Assembly: GCA_964017145.1 (NCBI GenBank)
Contig: OZ024846.1
Coordinates: 2,294,001-2,358,000 of the forward strand
Source: Agrocybe praecox
Lineage: Eukaryota > Basidiomycota > Agaricomycetes > Agaricales > Agrocybaceae
Direction of reading: 5' to 3'
Length of the DNA stretch: 64,000 bases
This document shows positions 45,090-57,029 of the stretch, one piece after another. Position 1 is the first letter of the stretch. Each line of letters opens with the position of its first letter. A program made the position numbers and the translations under genes. The notes beneath the pieces are model-generated. The model worked only from the letters and a program-made list of their open reading frames with translations, did not search any database and was not told where the DNA came from.

Positions 45090-47589
45090 ATACACGGATG
45101 ACGAACTTTCACCGGCTCCTTATTTATCTCTGACGCGTTGTAAGTGCAGCTGCCGGAAAGTATAACAACCCTGCAGAACGGTATTGATTTTAATCTAACC
45201 TGTATACCATACACTGATTTATGGAGCCTATGCTGGAATATGGCTTCTAAAGCATAGTTTCTGAATATTTTGGCAGTCCGAGTCAATGAAACTCACTTAT
45301 GCCCAGGCCACCTTCTGCCCGTTGCTTACGGGGCCGGAGATAGAAGCTGATTAACAAGACGCCGATCATACGCGTCCCACTGGTGTCCGGTCAATGTGAA
45401 TTAACATGCAATTCTATATACAGGGCAAATTTTTTTTTCAAGAAATACTAACTGATGTATTCTTCTGAGCGCTCGAGCATGAAGGGCTGCGCTCGAAAAA
45501 GCCCAAATGGGCATAGTTCCTCGGTTAGATACATAGGCCGCGAGCGCCAATCATATCTTGGCGCCCGGATGAGTCGGATCCATAGCACAGCTGGTGCGGA
45601 CCACTGTTCGGCAAATCAAATCAATACTTAGTAGCTCTTTAAAATGTTTTCTGTTAAATCTTCACGTTAGTAGTTGATAAAACAACCTAATAAGAAAATT
45701 ACAGGGATATTTATGTAACCAATACTTGTCAAAAAGCAGCAAACATTTCCGAGTGGGTCTATTTATCGACTGAGTGATGGCCGGCGCCAGCCGTGTGGGG
45801 ATCTATAGTTAAGCCATACACATTGTTTACCATAAATGGTTCCTAAAGATGAAGGTAATTTACTTGGCATACTTTTTTGAAGTTAAATATGTTATAAATA
45901 GCAATGAAATTTTTATTGTCATAAGGCTCTAGCTACTCTACGGTGTACAGGATGATAAAAGGAATGAAGGTGGGCACAAGCTAATAGGAGGCGTCTCACA
46001 AAACAACCAGTGAGATTGTTTTTTACTATCTTCGTCGTTCCTCACAGTCCCTCACCATCCCCTCTTCACCATCCCCGTTATGTCCCTCCTCACCGTCCTT
46101 CGGCCAGTGTTGCCCCGCTACTGTACCCATCACCCACCGTCCGTTTCAATCATCCCTGAAGGCCTCACGATGCCCGTCGTTCCTCACCAGGATCCCCATC
46201 GTTCCTCACCATCGCCGTTGTCCTCCACACTGTCGCTGTTGACGCTGTTCGTCGCCGTGTGTCGTTTGTTGCCGTATGTTGTTCGTCCCCGTGCGGCATG
46301 TGTCATTCGTTGCTCACCGCTTATCTCGTTGTTTAATAAGGGAAAAGGACGACATAGTGGGAGAGGAAGAATGGGGTGGGACACGATGTGTTCGAATTGT
46401 TCCAAATGTTCCCCCCCCCCTAAGTCATTTCAAACTCCGACCACGTGATAATATTGATTAGCGGCATAGAGTAGCCACCATCGTGCGGCTTTCAGTTGTC
46501 ACCTTCCCCCCATCATCATTGACCATCTTTGCCTTCCTCCGCCGCTAGGTTGGCCACCTCTTAATACCTTTTAATTATGGCTGCTGCTATCGTTAATATA
46601 TCGACGCGGTGCGCTTCATGACCTTTTCCTTGTCGTCGTCGTTTTGAAGAACTGGTTGACAACTTGTAAGCGCTGTAAGCAATGACTCTAATTTGCAAAA
46701 GATTATCCTTCCTTACCTTGAAATGCAGAGAATGAAACACGAGGGTTACGCCTCTCGATCTATGCCGCTGCTGAAATCCTCCTCCGCTATCCTTGAACGT
46801 GGCTCACATCGAACGTTGTGGAGGTGGGACAAGGTGAGAACCACTTTGTATGTACGAGAGGCGCCATGTCCTAACTATCACGCCCATTCATAGCGCTTGC
46901 ATGGTCTTACGCAGTAGTCGAACGTGGCTCGCAGCGAAATTCGACAATTTGGCATGTTGTAAAGGTGACATCAGATGCTCGAGTGTCGCTGGCAGGGACG
47001 AAGTGAGTAATATCTGCTCTGAAATGATGTGGTTTGTACTTACCTAGCCCGTTGTCAAAGCAGAAATCCATCGTGGTCCATCCGCAATGGTCCGACGCTG
47101 CTCAGATGTTCGTATGCAGTTGTTGAATGTGGCTCGGATCAACTTTTGCCATTGTAAGGAGTCGGGAGTGTTTCTGGCAGGGATGGCGAGTGATATATTT
47201 TGTGGGGTTCACCGTTTTTGTTATCCTCTTTTGCCCCTCGCTCGCGACTTTCTTCCCTCTTCCCTCGTCTTTTGCCCTCCCTTTCTTGCACCCTACCGCC
47301 TCCTATGGTCATGCTATTTCTATCCCCTTGGCGACCCGATTGTAAAACAATTCTTCGTTGTTGTGTATAGAGTAGTAAACAGTATACTAGTTAAATTTCC
47401 GAATAAATTTCTTTCTTGACACCCAGATTTCGTGTGATCAAATTATTTATATGTATATATACTTCTGATTTTACCCCGATCTGAGTCCCCTGTCAGCAGT
47501 AACCGTAATCTATCAAACAAGAATAGGTGTATCTTAACGAACACAATGTCTGTTTGGCCAGCAAAATTCTTAGATTCTGACCGGGATTC
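45090..47589. other. Gene-poor intergenic region
   Basis: 2.5 kb without a supported gene. A homopolymer C run lies near 46411 and CCTCACCGTC-type simple repeats near 46040-46210. Weakly repeated segments around AACGTGGCTC occur near 46797, 46921 and (diverged) 47124. The AT-rich end holds the 3' flank of J2. Confidence 0.45.
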
Positions 47590-49106
47590 TTAGCTCGGGG
47601 TATGATATCCCGTGCTGTCATCGTCGTCGCCTTCATAATCTGATTCAATATCAGTGTCGGTAGACTCACTACAGGTCACTTGAGGCATGTATGTCTGCAT
47701 AGGAGATGTGGTTCGAAGGAACTTCATTTCTGAAAGTACCATCTGATAGTTCCGGCTGCCGAAAACGGCGCGACGTTCAAAGGATGGCATTGACGACGTA
47801 TTGGTACTCTTGTTTGCACCCGGACGCTTGATAGTGAATCTATATTTCATGAGAAATAAGTACCGAGCAGCGAGCTCAAGGTGTCATAGAACTTACAGTC
47901 GCATCACTGCCTTCACATACACCGGCACCATATGTTTCAATTTTTTCTGATAATCCTTTGGATGAATCAGGTCACCCTCTTCATCATACACGGGCGGTGC
48001 ACCGACGATGATGGAGCCATGCCTGGGGTCTTCGCTTATAAAGCTGTTGTAGCGGTCCTCCGGGTCAGGCATGTCAGCAAGAGTCACCGCGCCTGCGGGA
48101 CTTCGGACCTGAGAGGACAGGTACTGCTTCATGTTGCTAGGCGTTGATATTGCAGACATCAATTCTTCGTCTGTGAAAATAATGATCACAGAAATAAGAC
48201 GTCGTTTGTGAGCATGTTGGAGCATACAGCATACCATCGAGACTCTCCAGACTTAACTCCTTCGCAAGGCCTATCTCTGGCAGAGAAAAAATAGGCTTAG
48301 ACTGAACGGGTAGCCGCCAGCTGTTATCCATTTTCTCTTCTCGCATAAAAGGCGTCACTTCAGGGCCTTTATCCTCTATATGAGTATTAGAAGTTAGATG
48401 TCAGTGTGATGGGTACTGATACGTCAGAAATCCTTACCTTGACCCAATTTCGCTTCTGATTCGAGATATGCGAGGTGAAGGAAGTTTTGGGTTAATTTAG
48501 AATTATCAATCGCATTCCGAGGGTATTCATCAAGACTTTCGGAGAGAAACTTGAGGCTAAATATCACCTTCCTGTTGAGAAGGTCTTTTTCGGTTATCTG
48601 ATATACTCATCTCATCAGTGTGTATGAGTTACTGCACGCAAATAGCGAAGGAAACTCACAGGGAGACTCGCATTTGGGTGTAAGTTGAAGTATGGGCCTG
48701 TCCTACCATACATTTGCTTTGGCTTGTCATGCTCCAAGTCGAGTAAAGCGAGAAATTCAACCACGAAAGGGGTGTCCGCAGATTCCCTACGGGTATCGAA
48801 CCAATATTTGAAGGTCGGCTTATCACCTTTTAGTTGACGAGGTCCTACGACAGATTTGGCGACATCGACGGAAAGCGTCCTAGGAGAGCTGGCTGCAGCC
48901 TCCATTGAGTGCCACAGTGCACTGTTGATGGGAGGTGAACTTCGCTCTGAAACATCATAACTTGATTGATTATCGAGAGAAACAGATTCAAGGTTATCTA
49001 TTCAAGGTCAAATGTGAGCGACTCTTAGATACGTATTGAGCGCGTGACACTTACCTCGGATACTTTCAACAGCAGAATATGTACTGGCTGCGCTTGACAC
49101 AGACAT
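47590..49106 (-). CDS. Family 2 member J2, uncharacterised
   Basis: Minus-strand paralogue of J1, start ATG 49106 (MSVSSAASTYSAVESIR), stop at 47590, about 410 residues over six or seven exons. Shared blocks with J1: VVGPRQLKGDKPTFKYWFD, FVVEFLALLDLEHDK, YGRTGPYFNLHP, RKVIFSLKFL, YPRNAIDNS, MDNSWRLPVQSKPIFSLPE, LADMPDPEDRYNSF, IHPKDYQKKLKHMVPVYVKA, VMRLFTIKRPG and RRAVFGSRNYQMVLSEMKFL. The C-terminus differs: acidic (ESDYEGDDDDSTGYHTPS) where J1 is basic. The first exon ends at the same codon phase as J1 (CGA G). Its intron at the position of the J1 54-nt intron contains stops, so it must be removed. Function unknown; no signal peptide or membrane segment. Confidence 0.72.
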
Positions 49107-49656
49107 AGCGAGAAGCAGGATAGAAGTATATAGAGAATAACGCCTCGAAAATTAAGTCAACGTTCGGACGTTCACGTTCAACCTCGGTTCTCAACGTTCA
49201 ACCCCAGGATCAAACATGTCTAAATACATAGGCGCTGTCATACGTACCAAGGTGAGAAAATATTTTGAATTCACCCGATTCTCCCAGATTCTCCCAGGAT
49301 CTGGTAAAAGTGTGTACAAACTTAGATTCACGGTCTTGCAGCTTAGCCCCACGCAAGGACTCGACCAAATATAGAAAGGCCCAAGCAGTTTTTCGATTCA
49401 ATCCGACGCTTACCTGGCCGTCGGAAGCGTTAGTGTGAGCTTGTGTGAGGTATGAAAATGAAAGGTCGAGGTCTGTCGAGGTCCCAGCGTTCAAGCAGCA
49501 GCGTTCACAGTCGACGATGGGCATACACAAGAGCGCCGGCGCTGGATGTTAAACGTTGAAACGTTGATAACGAATGAAGGTACTTAAACGCAAAGAAAAG
49601 AAAAGAAAAAGACGCTCAAGCATTGAGCAAGGTGTGATTCGTGACATGTGACATCG
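49107..49656. other. Intergenic
   Basis: Upstream region of J2. A minus-strand open frame of ~106 codons (49530-49210) has no supported start or partners. It includes short CGTTCAACGTTCAAC-like repeats near 49160-49205. Confidence 0.4.
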
Positions 49657-49664
49657 ATCAACTG

Positions 49665-49802
49665 TAGGGTTGGGTAAAAAAGCCTGTGTTTTTTATCGCA
49701 CACTTTTTCACCGGTAATTTACCAGTAATTTGCCTAAGAAGGGTTGGAGTCAAATGGATAGGGTAGGTAAAAATTCGACAGTAGGTTTTTTACCCAACCC
49801 TA
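49665..49802. mobile_element. 138-bp hAT-type MITE
   Basis: A short non-coding element with terminal inverted repeats: TAGGGTTGGGTAAAAAA at the left end, and the same sequence on the opposite strand at the right end (plus-strand TTTTTTACCCAACCCTA). It is flanked by an exact 8-bp direct repeat ATCAACTG (49657-49664 and 49803-49810). TIRs beginning TAGGG and an 8-bp duplication are the marks of hAT-family DNA transposons; with no coding capacity this is a MITE moved by a transposase elsewhere. Confidence 0.88.
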
Positions 49803-50058
49803 ATCAACTGGTCAAATTCGGTACGATCACATGATCAATTGCATTAAGTATGTGCGACGCGACGCGGGGCAACTAAGTATTGCACCAGTAAGAGTAGTAG
49901 ATTGTGGTGAGATGCAACACCAAAATGAGTTTATCTATTTCTTGCAAGTATTTTCTCTTTTTTCAGTTCAAAAACAAGATAGATTATATCAAGCTAGCAA
50001 CTCAGACAAATCAAAAAGTTACAAAGGTTCAAAATGGCACCCCATCCAATTACTAATT

Positions 50059-51365
50059 CTAAGCGTTAAACGTCGGAGCCCCAAAAGACTCATCGAGATG
50101 TTTTTCTACAAGCAAGATCTCCATCTTCGCTACTCCTTGCAACATGTCCTTCAACATCCAATACCTCTTGTTCTTTTCCCAGGTCGCAAGTTGTAAAAGG
50201 TGCTCGTCAGTCGTGCACCCGTACTTGTAGAAATACTCTGAGAGATGGAGCAAAGACGGGCGGCATACGGAGAGAGAAGTGTGCACGCTGTTGATGGTGG
50301 TGCCGCTGTCCGTTTGTGTGCCTCGATCATTGTGCTCGGTGATAATGCTGCTCTCCGTCGTCAAGCTTGTCATGGGTCGAGAGGACTTGGACGAGGGAGG
50401 GAGAGTCGTGTTTTGTGATTGAGTAGCAGTTTGAGAGCTGGGACGAGTAGAAAGAACATGTATGGGAGGTGTGGGTGGTACCACGTTTGACTTTTGAACC
50501 GTCGGAGCGACTGGTAAGGTTGGAAGATTGTTTGCAGAGCCAGTATCTTCTACTCTCGGTGGTGAATAGATTTGGGGACGTCTCAAAAAGGTTCTAGGCT
50601 CTGAAACAATAGTCGCGACGGGCATCTTTTGGACGGATGAAGCACTCGATCCGATTTTCTATGGGTTATTTGCAAAATCATAAGTAATCGCTTTGATACA
50701 CCATATCCCCCCATGAACTGACTCACCCCCTTGTGCAACGAGTACTCTCTTACATCCCAGTTTTTAGCTGACTCGTTTTTTCCTCCATTTCGTCTCATAC
50801 CCCCTTGTAGTATTAAGATTTGACTTCGGACAAGAAAAAGTCGCTCCTCGCAAGCATTCTTGTCCGTGCCAAAAAGATATGGATATTCTTCATGGATCTA
50901 GTATGAAATAAAATTCATCGGAGCCACCTCTTGATTTACAACGAATGCCGGTGTAAATAAGAAAAAGAACATACATGTTTCAGAACTATAGCGACACGAT
51001 CTTTCTGCTCTCTAGGAGAATCAGAAATGCGTAGGAATCGTTTGCAAAGAGTTTGCGTCTTTCTCTGGAGAGTCCATGTGAGTAGAGAAGAGATAATCAG
51101 GACTCGGTCACCACACACCCGGAGAATATGATAGAAATCGATCGTGGTTTCGGTTGCGGACTCGTGATGATGCCTTTGTAAAAGCATTTTGAGGTCCCTC
51201 GTCTAGAAAGAACCATCCATTCGTCGATGAGTTACTACGAATCATGCATTAAAAATATAACCAACTGACCATATCAGTTAGATCCATAGACCTTCCAAAG
51301 ATCTTCATTGGAGTCGAAGATGCGATGGCAAGATAATCGTCGTCCGTGAGGAGTATTTTTGACAT
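50059..51365 (-). CDS. Family 1 member G, 5 exons, uncharacterised
   Basis: Predicted 346-residue family 1 protein. Exons (descending): 51365-51270, 51202-51119, 51064-50975, 50897-50727, 50658-50059; all phase-0 GT-AG. It belongs to the G-H-I subgroup with a longer first exon: MSKILLTDDDYLAIASSTP then MKIFGRSMDLTDM. The 90-nt exon reads RKTQTLCKRFLRISDSPREQ. Exon 4 is IHEEYPYLFGTDKNACEERL, followed by ILQGGMRRNGGK and a Lys-rich tail. The last exon has a Ser/Thr/Pro linker with PRTFLRRPQ, shared with I. The C-terminal domain keeps SVCRPSLL, KYGCTTDEHL, ATWEKNKRYWMLKDM and KMEILLVEKHLDESFG. The final FG replaces the usual YF, and the C-terminus is extended by about six residues. Function unknown. 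Confidence 0.83.
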
Positions 51366-53692
51366 GATTTCAATCGAAGTCACTGACAGGACAGTAGATA
51401 GGGGAATGGATAGGAGGGGGATGTGAGTAGCAGATGAAGTTTCATGGTATGGTTAACCCGAATGATTAAATAGTCAATCCTTGTTGATTCGTTTGTCGTT
51501 GCTTTGAACTATTCAACAGTATCATATGACTTGTTCTTAATCCTCGAGGCTCCCAACGAACGGCCCTGACACCGACTCAGGTCACAAGATGTACAGTACT
51601 TATGTCAATGGGGCCAAGGCGGCGATAGTGGTGTGATTTTGAAGAGTCCCGCGCGCTAGTATGGGCCGCGCGTCTAAATCAAACAAGCGCCCGGCTTCTC
51701 AGCAAAAGGACGAATGAAAATTAGCTCATCCAACTTTGGCTATATATTATATGCCATTCTATGTCAGTGTATACCGCAGTACGAGACAAATACAATAAAT
51801 TGTAGGAATGTCATGAATTTATTGTATTGATATCGCCCCCACGGCAAGAAATTGTGTTTTCTTTATGTGCGACAATATGTAGATATCTACGTATATACAC
51901 GGACTAAATTGACTCGGTCAAACAAACAAACAAACAAACAATGTCGATCTGATGCATGATCGATCATCGTAAATGTACAATCAACCCACTTCCGTGTGGA
52001 AGCAACTTTCTACACCGATCCGGTGATCTGCACCGTGACAACCCTGGTGAGTATCGGAACCTCCATATACGAGGTTCTACATGCTCTACATAGTGAGTCA
52101 TCTATACGTATCACGTAGGAAGTAAATCTGCAATTCATTCACCAGGTCGTAAGTCTTCTATGCACTGGTATATTGAATTAAATTATACAGGCATATGGCA
52201 GTGCAGCGAGGTGCACCGCGAATCAGTGACATTGTATGGCGTTTAAACTTAATACTTAGTTTAGGCATGGATGATACTTGGCAGCGGAGGCCCTCGAGTC
52301 AATTCTCCGCCTCCGTGCTGTACTAATCGTTCTAAGTGCTATGCACCATGGATCCTCGTCATGGACCACGTGCGGTGAAGGAATTCTCTTTCCAGTCGTC
52401 GGACCTTGGCCGCAGATGGTCGGCCGCCGCAAGGTTGGTAACGATATGGAGTTTGATTGGCTCACGTTATATACATTTCATGGAGCTTCACGGACCCTGC
52501 ATATAAGATTTACTACAACGATTCGTTCGTTCCCCGAACGAAAGGTGGTGTCATGGTAATGGTTTGATTATTTGCGAACTACATCGAGTCATATTTGCCC
52601 CATCGCTCGTGCCAATTGGTTAGATGTTACAGTACAAGCCTGTAGACCCTTGAACGATAAAAAAAACTTATTTCACCCTGGTCTAGTACCGTGACCTTTT
52701 CACGCCACACACAGGTACCCCCAACGAGTAAACATACCTAGTAGGTAGGTATTGCATTTATTACTAAATATTAATCGATATTAAATACAATCGCTACCCT
52801 GATCATATCCCGCCCTCATGGAGACTAGTCGTCGCCGTTATGGAGATGATAAGCAGGCGATGCGTATCATGCTTTTATAGTATGACATATGTCTTTAGAA
52901 CTACCCCCGACGCCGACTGAAGTCCCCTATTTCGGCGAAACATATGTATACATGTAATCGGTTCAGTAGAGTAAATATAGTAGATAAAGATGTACATAGA
53001 TTTGCATATATAGAAAGTGGTACAACATTAGAGCCGACACACTCCTGGGAATGTCCGAGCAACACAATGAACTAATTATAACATAACACAGCGTACTCCA
53101 ACATCCACAAGCCACGGAACACAGACGGAATAGGAATATAGTAAGCCCATCACTAAGCATCATGCATCAGGCCTCCAGATTGAATGACTGGGACGAACAT
53201 CGACATAGAGGGCTTATCGGTACCGTCTGGCATACAGTTCCCGTTCATTTAGACGTTTGGGGCACCCTCTGATTTGCATCTAGAATTATTTTAAAAAAGT
53301 AGAAATTAAAGAGTGGTTTAATCAAACTCAAGAATAAAGAAAGGAAAAGGCTCTCTTAACGCAAGGAGCCTGACGACGATGACGTGTGTGTGCATACTCT
53401 TTCAAATCATAATAAAGGAAGAAAGGTGACTTTTTCTTTATAAAAAAATCCCCGACGACCACGCGTGTGTGTCCATGTATGCTCGCCCGCGTATAACAAG
53501 AAGTGGGGGCTGCGGGCAACCATAAATGAATGGAAACAAGTTCAAAAAGAGAGACTCATATGAAGCATGGGTAACGATAAAGGATTGAACGTTTGAACGG
53601 TAAAAACCCAAAATAAGAATAAAGAAATATTAGAAGGAACTCGAGTCCAAGGTAAAAAGGAAAAGCGAACAGGTGAACACAGAAAAGATATC
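51366..53692. other. Gene-poor intergenic region
   Basis: 2.3 kb without a supported gene. It holds the promoter side of member G, a short (AAAC)n microsatellite at 51923-51943, and AT-rich stretches. Weak open frames at 52256-52559 have no recognised content. Confidence 0.45.
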
Positions 53693-54058
53693 AAAAGATG
53701 ACGCTAATGATGATGGGACTATCAGCGAAAGATTCCACATCAGAAAGACGCGAGAACTCGTAGCTCATGCTCTGGACGCAATTGAAGAATGCTCAGAATT
53801 TGGATGCTCGGATTGGGGACAGCAAAAGATCTAGCTCTGATGAGTCCATGATGAATAGATGCACAGGGTCTATTTACAGAACAAGGCCGACAGAGAGCAG
53901 ACATACAACCAACGGGCTGCCAGTGACAATGTCATCTCGCCTCCCCTATGACATAAAACAGCACATTAACCATCCCCTATGCACTCCCTAGATTGATGTC
54001 GCGGTGCCGCGTGTAGAGGAAACGAGAGCAAAGATGGAAGCGAGTAGCTTAGGGGGGT
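53693..54058 (-). pseudogene. Fragment 1 related to gene K 3' end
   Basis: Left copy of a ~350-base direct repeat, homologous to 54072-54412. Through that copy it relates to the 3' end of gene K (59806-61905): both hold a segment like CACGCACTCCCAAA or ATGCACTCC, which on the minus strand reads as the K C-terminal SAWEM motif. It has no open gene structure and is interrupted by stops. Confidence 0.6.
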
Positions 54059-54071
54059 GAAATACAAATAT

Positions 54072-54960
54072 ATCAAAAGATGACGCCAATGATGATGAGA
54101 TTATCAGTGAAAGATATCACACCAGAAAGACGCGAGAACTCGCAGCACATGTTCTGGATGCAACCGATGAATGCTTGTATTAGTAAAATATAGTTCTCAA
54201 TGATCCAGCTCTGATGAGTCCGTGATGGATAGAACGAGGCCGACAGACAACAGACCGACAACCAACGAACTGCCAGTGACAAGGTCATCCCGCCTCCCAT
54301 ACGACATGAAACAGCACGCTAGCCATCCCCCATGCACTCCAAAGATCGATGTCACGATGCAACGTGCAGAGGAAAAGAGGGCAAAGATGAAAGCGAACAG
54401 CTCAGGAGGAAAAACATTTCTGGAAGAAAGGCGAGAATTTGCAAATTTGGCCATCCGCGCGCAGTGATTGTCAAATCTTACGAGGTTCCTATATGCTGTT
54501 GAGAAGGAGGATCGGGTGTCGAGCACGTCGATGATACATGTGCACAAGCATGCATCATCGGCGCGTCCACTTTGCTGGAGCCAGACACGAGGACCCACGA
54601 AGCCGCCTGGTGGCGCATATTTTGGGCAGGGCGGGTGTAGCATGGGTGGTTTCAGTTAGGATGCAAAATCTGTGGAGGTGCCTCATCATCGCCATCCTGG
54701 TCTTTATGCTGGTAAAGCACATCCACATCCTCTTTCAGCCTCCTCACCGGCCTCCTCCTCACCAGCATCTTCTGCATCGATACCTGTATAGTAAGTGGAT
54801 GGAGTACAATGAGGTGACACATTTGAATCTCCTTGCCTTGCCAGCCTCCATTAATGCTGGTCCCGGTTTTCTTCTTAGTTCCTAGAGAGCCCAGGACGCT
54901 GCGGTGTGTCTCAGTTCTGGGGCGCAAGCGGTACCGGCGAGGGAGATTCAATAGGTAGGG
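54072..54960 (-). pseudogene. Fragment 2, decayed copy of gene K 3' end
   Basis: On the minus strand this matches the last part of K. A segment around 54590-54640 shares GCTTCGTGGGT and CGTGTCTGG blocks with K near 59975-60010, in the same order as CCGCCC, AAAA and GCGC. Around 54340 the minus strand reads LHRDIDLWSAWGMASV against MHHEVEFGSAWEMVSS at the K C-terminus. Stops and frameshifts break it, and no start is present. The first ~340 bases form the second unit of the tandem pair with 53693-54058. A truncated, unexpressed duplicate is the likely nature. Confidence 0.65.
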
Positions 54961-55283
54961 CATGTAAAGGCGGGGCTGATGCCATGCCTGGGCCCAGCAC
55001 GGGGTGTGTCCAAGTCAATCGATGAGGTCGACAATAAGAAGAAAACATATTCAATCACAAGACGTGTCATCTCTTTATGTTTGAACGGAAAAAAATGCCA
55101 ATGCCGACGCAAGCTAGCTTTCCGAATTCCCACGATCATCAATCTAAATAAAGAACTTGATCGGAATCCTAAATCCTCTTGGAAGACATATTGTTTACGA
55201 TAATCTACAATCAATTAAAACTAGAAGAAAAACCAAGAGAAGAAAGGAAGAAAATCATATCCTGTCGCAGATTAGCCAATACC

Positions 55284-56484
55284 CTACTCCCCAATGCCAA
55301 AGTAATCATCGAGGTGTTTCTCCAAAAATAAAATATCCATCTCCGTCACCACTACGCCCCCTAGCATGTCCCTCAATCTCTTATACCTCACTTTCTCTTC
55401 CAGCATCGCAAGACTGAATAGGTCCTCTTTGGTTTTACAGCCATACCTCGAGAAAGGAGTCGACAGACGGAGGAGGCCTGAGGGGGGACAGCTGGACAGG
55501 AAGGTGCGTACGCTGGTGTCAGGGCCTTGATCATTGTTGGTGTCGGGTATCTTAGTCGGCCATGGAAACGAGGGAGTCATATCATAGTCGTCTTGAGTAA
55601 CAGATGGTGATATTGATATTTCAATTGGAATTTGACTGGCAGAGGGAGAAGAACCATCTGTATTCCTAATCACGATATCGTCTGCGGTCCGATGGGTTGT
55701 ATTTTTTATAAAATGCCTCGACGACGAGCTCAAATCCTTGACAAATGAATGCGGGATCAAATGGATACTCTATCCGGAAAGTATCCAATTTATTTCGATA
55801 AGTCATTCATATCCCGTCATACACAGACTGAAACGACTAACCTTCTTGCGCACCGAACGTCCATCATATGAGGCCCTCCTAGGCTGGCGCCTAATTTCCC
55901 CATGCAAGACTGTAACAACGCCTCGGACTAAGAACAATCGTTCGATACAGGTACTTTTGTTTGTACCAAAAAACGATGGATATCCTTGATGTATCTGTAT
56001 CGTTCGGACCGTTAGCTCATTTGACTTATATGACCATGCTTCGTAAAATAAACGTACACCCTTCAAAACGACAGAGACATTGCGTGGCTGATCCCTGGGC
56101 GTATGCAAAATCTGCAGATGGTGATTACACAGAGCGCGAATTTTTTCCTAGTAAATCCATATACATATCAGTAAAGGAACGACAATAGACACTTGAAGGA
56201 CGATAATTTTGGACTCTACACACCCTGAATACTTGCCAACATTTATTTCCCACTAATTCTGTTGCCTGAAATCCATCATGATGCTCTAAAAGCCCTTTGA
56301 GATCATTACACTGCAGAAGATCGCATAAGTCGACGTGACATTCATGGGATTCAAGTGTGCAAGCAAGTTCAAGCATAGATTGGTGACGTACCATAACATT
56401 CGGATTCATACGACGCCCAAAGACTTTCATTGGCGTCGCAGATACGATATGAAGGTAATCGTCATCCATGAGGACTATTACCAT
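55284..56484 (-). CDS. Family 1 member H, 5 exons, uncharacterised
   Basis: Predicted 302-residue family 1 protein. Exons (descending): 56484-56392, 56310-56224, 56147-56058, 55994-55842, 55769-55284; phase-0 introns. The last acceptor is uncertain, as one 32 bases further on also keeps frame. Exon 1 is MVIVLMDDDYLHIVSATP then MKVFGRRMNPNVM, matching G and I. Exon 2 is CNDLKGLLEHHDGFQATELV...; the 90-nt exon reads EKIRALCNHHLQILHTPRDQ. Exon 4 is IHQGYPSFFGTNKSTCIERL then LHGEIRRQPRR. The linker is acidic and Ser-rich. The C-terminal domain has VRTFLSSCPPSGLL, RYGCKTKEDL, EEKVRYKRLRDMLGG and EMDILFLEKHLDDYFG; the usual Trp of the A.W motif is missing (AMLEEK). Lies between G and I in a tandem minus-strand trio. 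Confidence 0.82.
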
Positions 56485-57029
56485 CTCCAAAAATTTCACT
56501 ACCAGGATACCTGGACAAACTAGAGTAGATTTAGATGAATAATAGTGGGTGAATAGTACGAAGAGTGGTCGATGGTATGAACTGTCATGGAACAGAATAA
56601 ACAAGTAGGTCATGGCTCGTTGGTTCGTTTGGCATTGCTTTGAATCGTTCAACAGCATCATATGACCTGTCCTTGAGCATGATGCGGTGACGGAGTCACA
56701 ACTTGAGCACATATAGAAAGGAGCATTCGCACAAAGGTGGGATTCTCAATTATCAGTGCATATGTGTCTAGTCTATAAGAATAAGCGCCCGAGAGCAGTG
56801 GCATGGTACGGTCATATGATTAATTGCTGCATCTGTAAGTGCGACACAATACGCGAGGGAGTATTGGACCAATTCACAAAAAAAAATAAGGCTTTGTTAG
56901 AAGTATACAATGGTATGGGCAAGAAAAGTATACGTAAGTGTATGTTACAACAAGCAAGCTAGCAGAGTATCTCTTTCAGCGAAAGTGAACAAAAAAATTC
57001 CAAGTTTAAACATCAAGAATCACGCAGAG

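Noticed and set aside
51923..51943. (AAAC)n run considered as a CRISPR-like or telomeric repeat
   Set aside because: A simple microsatellite with no spacers; the unit is not telomeric.
56125..56712. 195-codon minus-strand ORF at the start of member H
   Set aside because: It runs through a clear donor at 56391. Only its part from ATG 56484 to 56392 matches the family first exon; the rest is intron read-through and upstream sequence.
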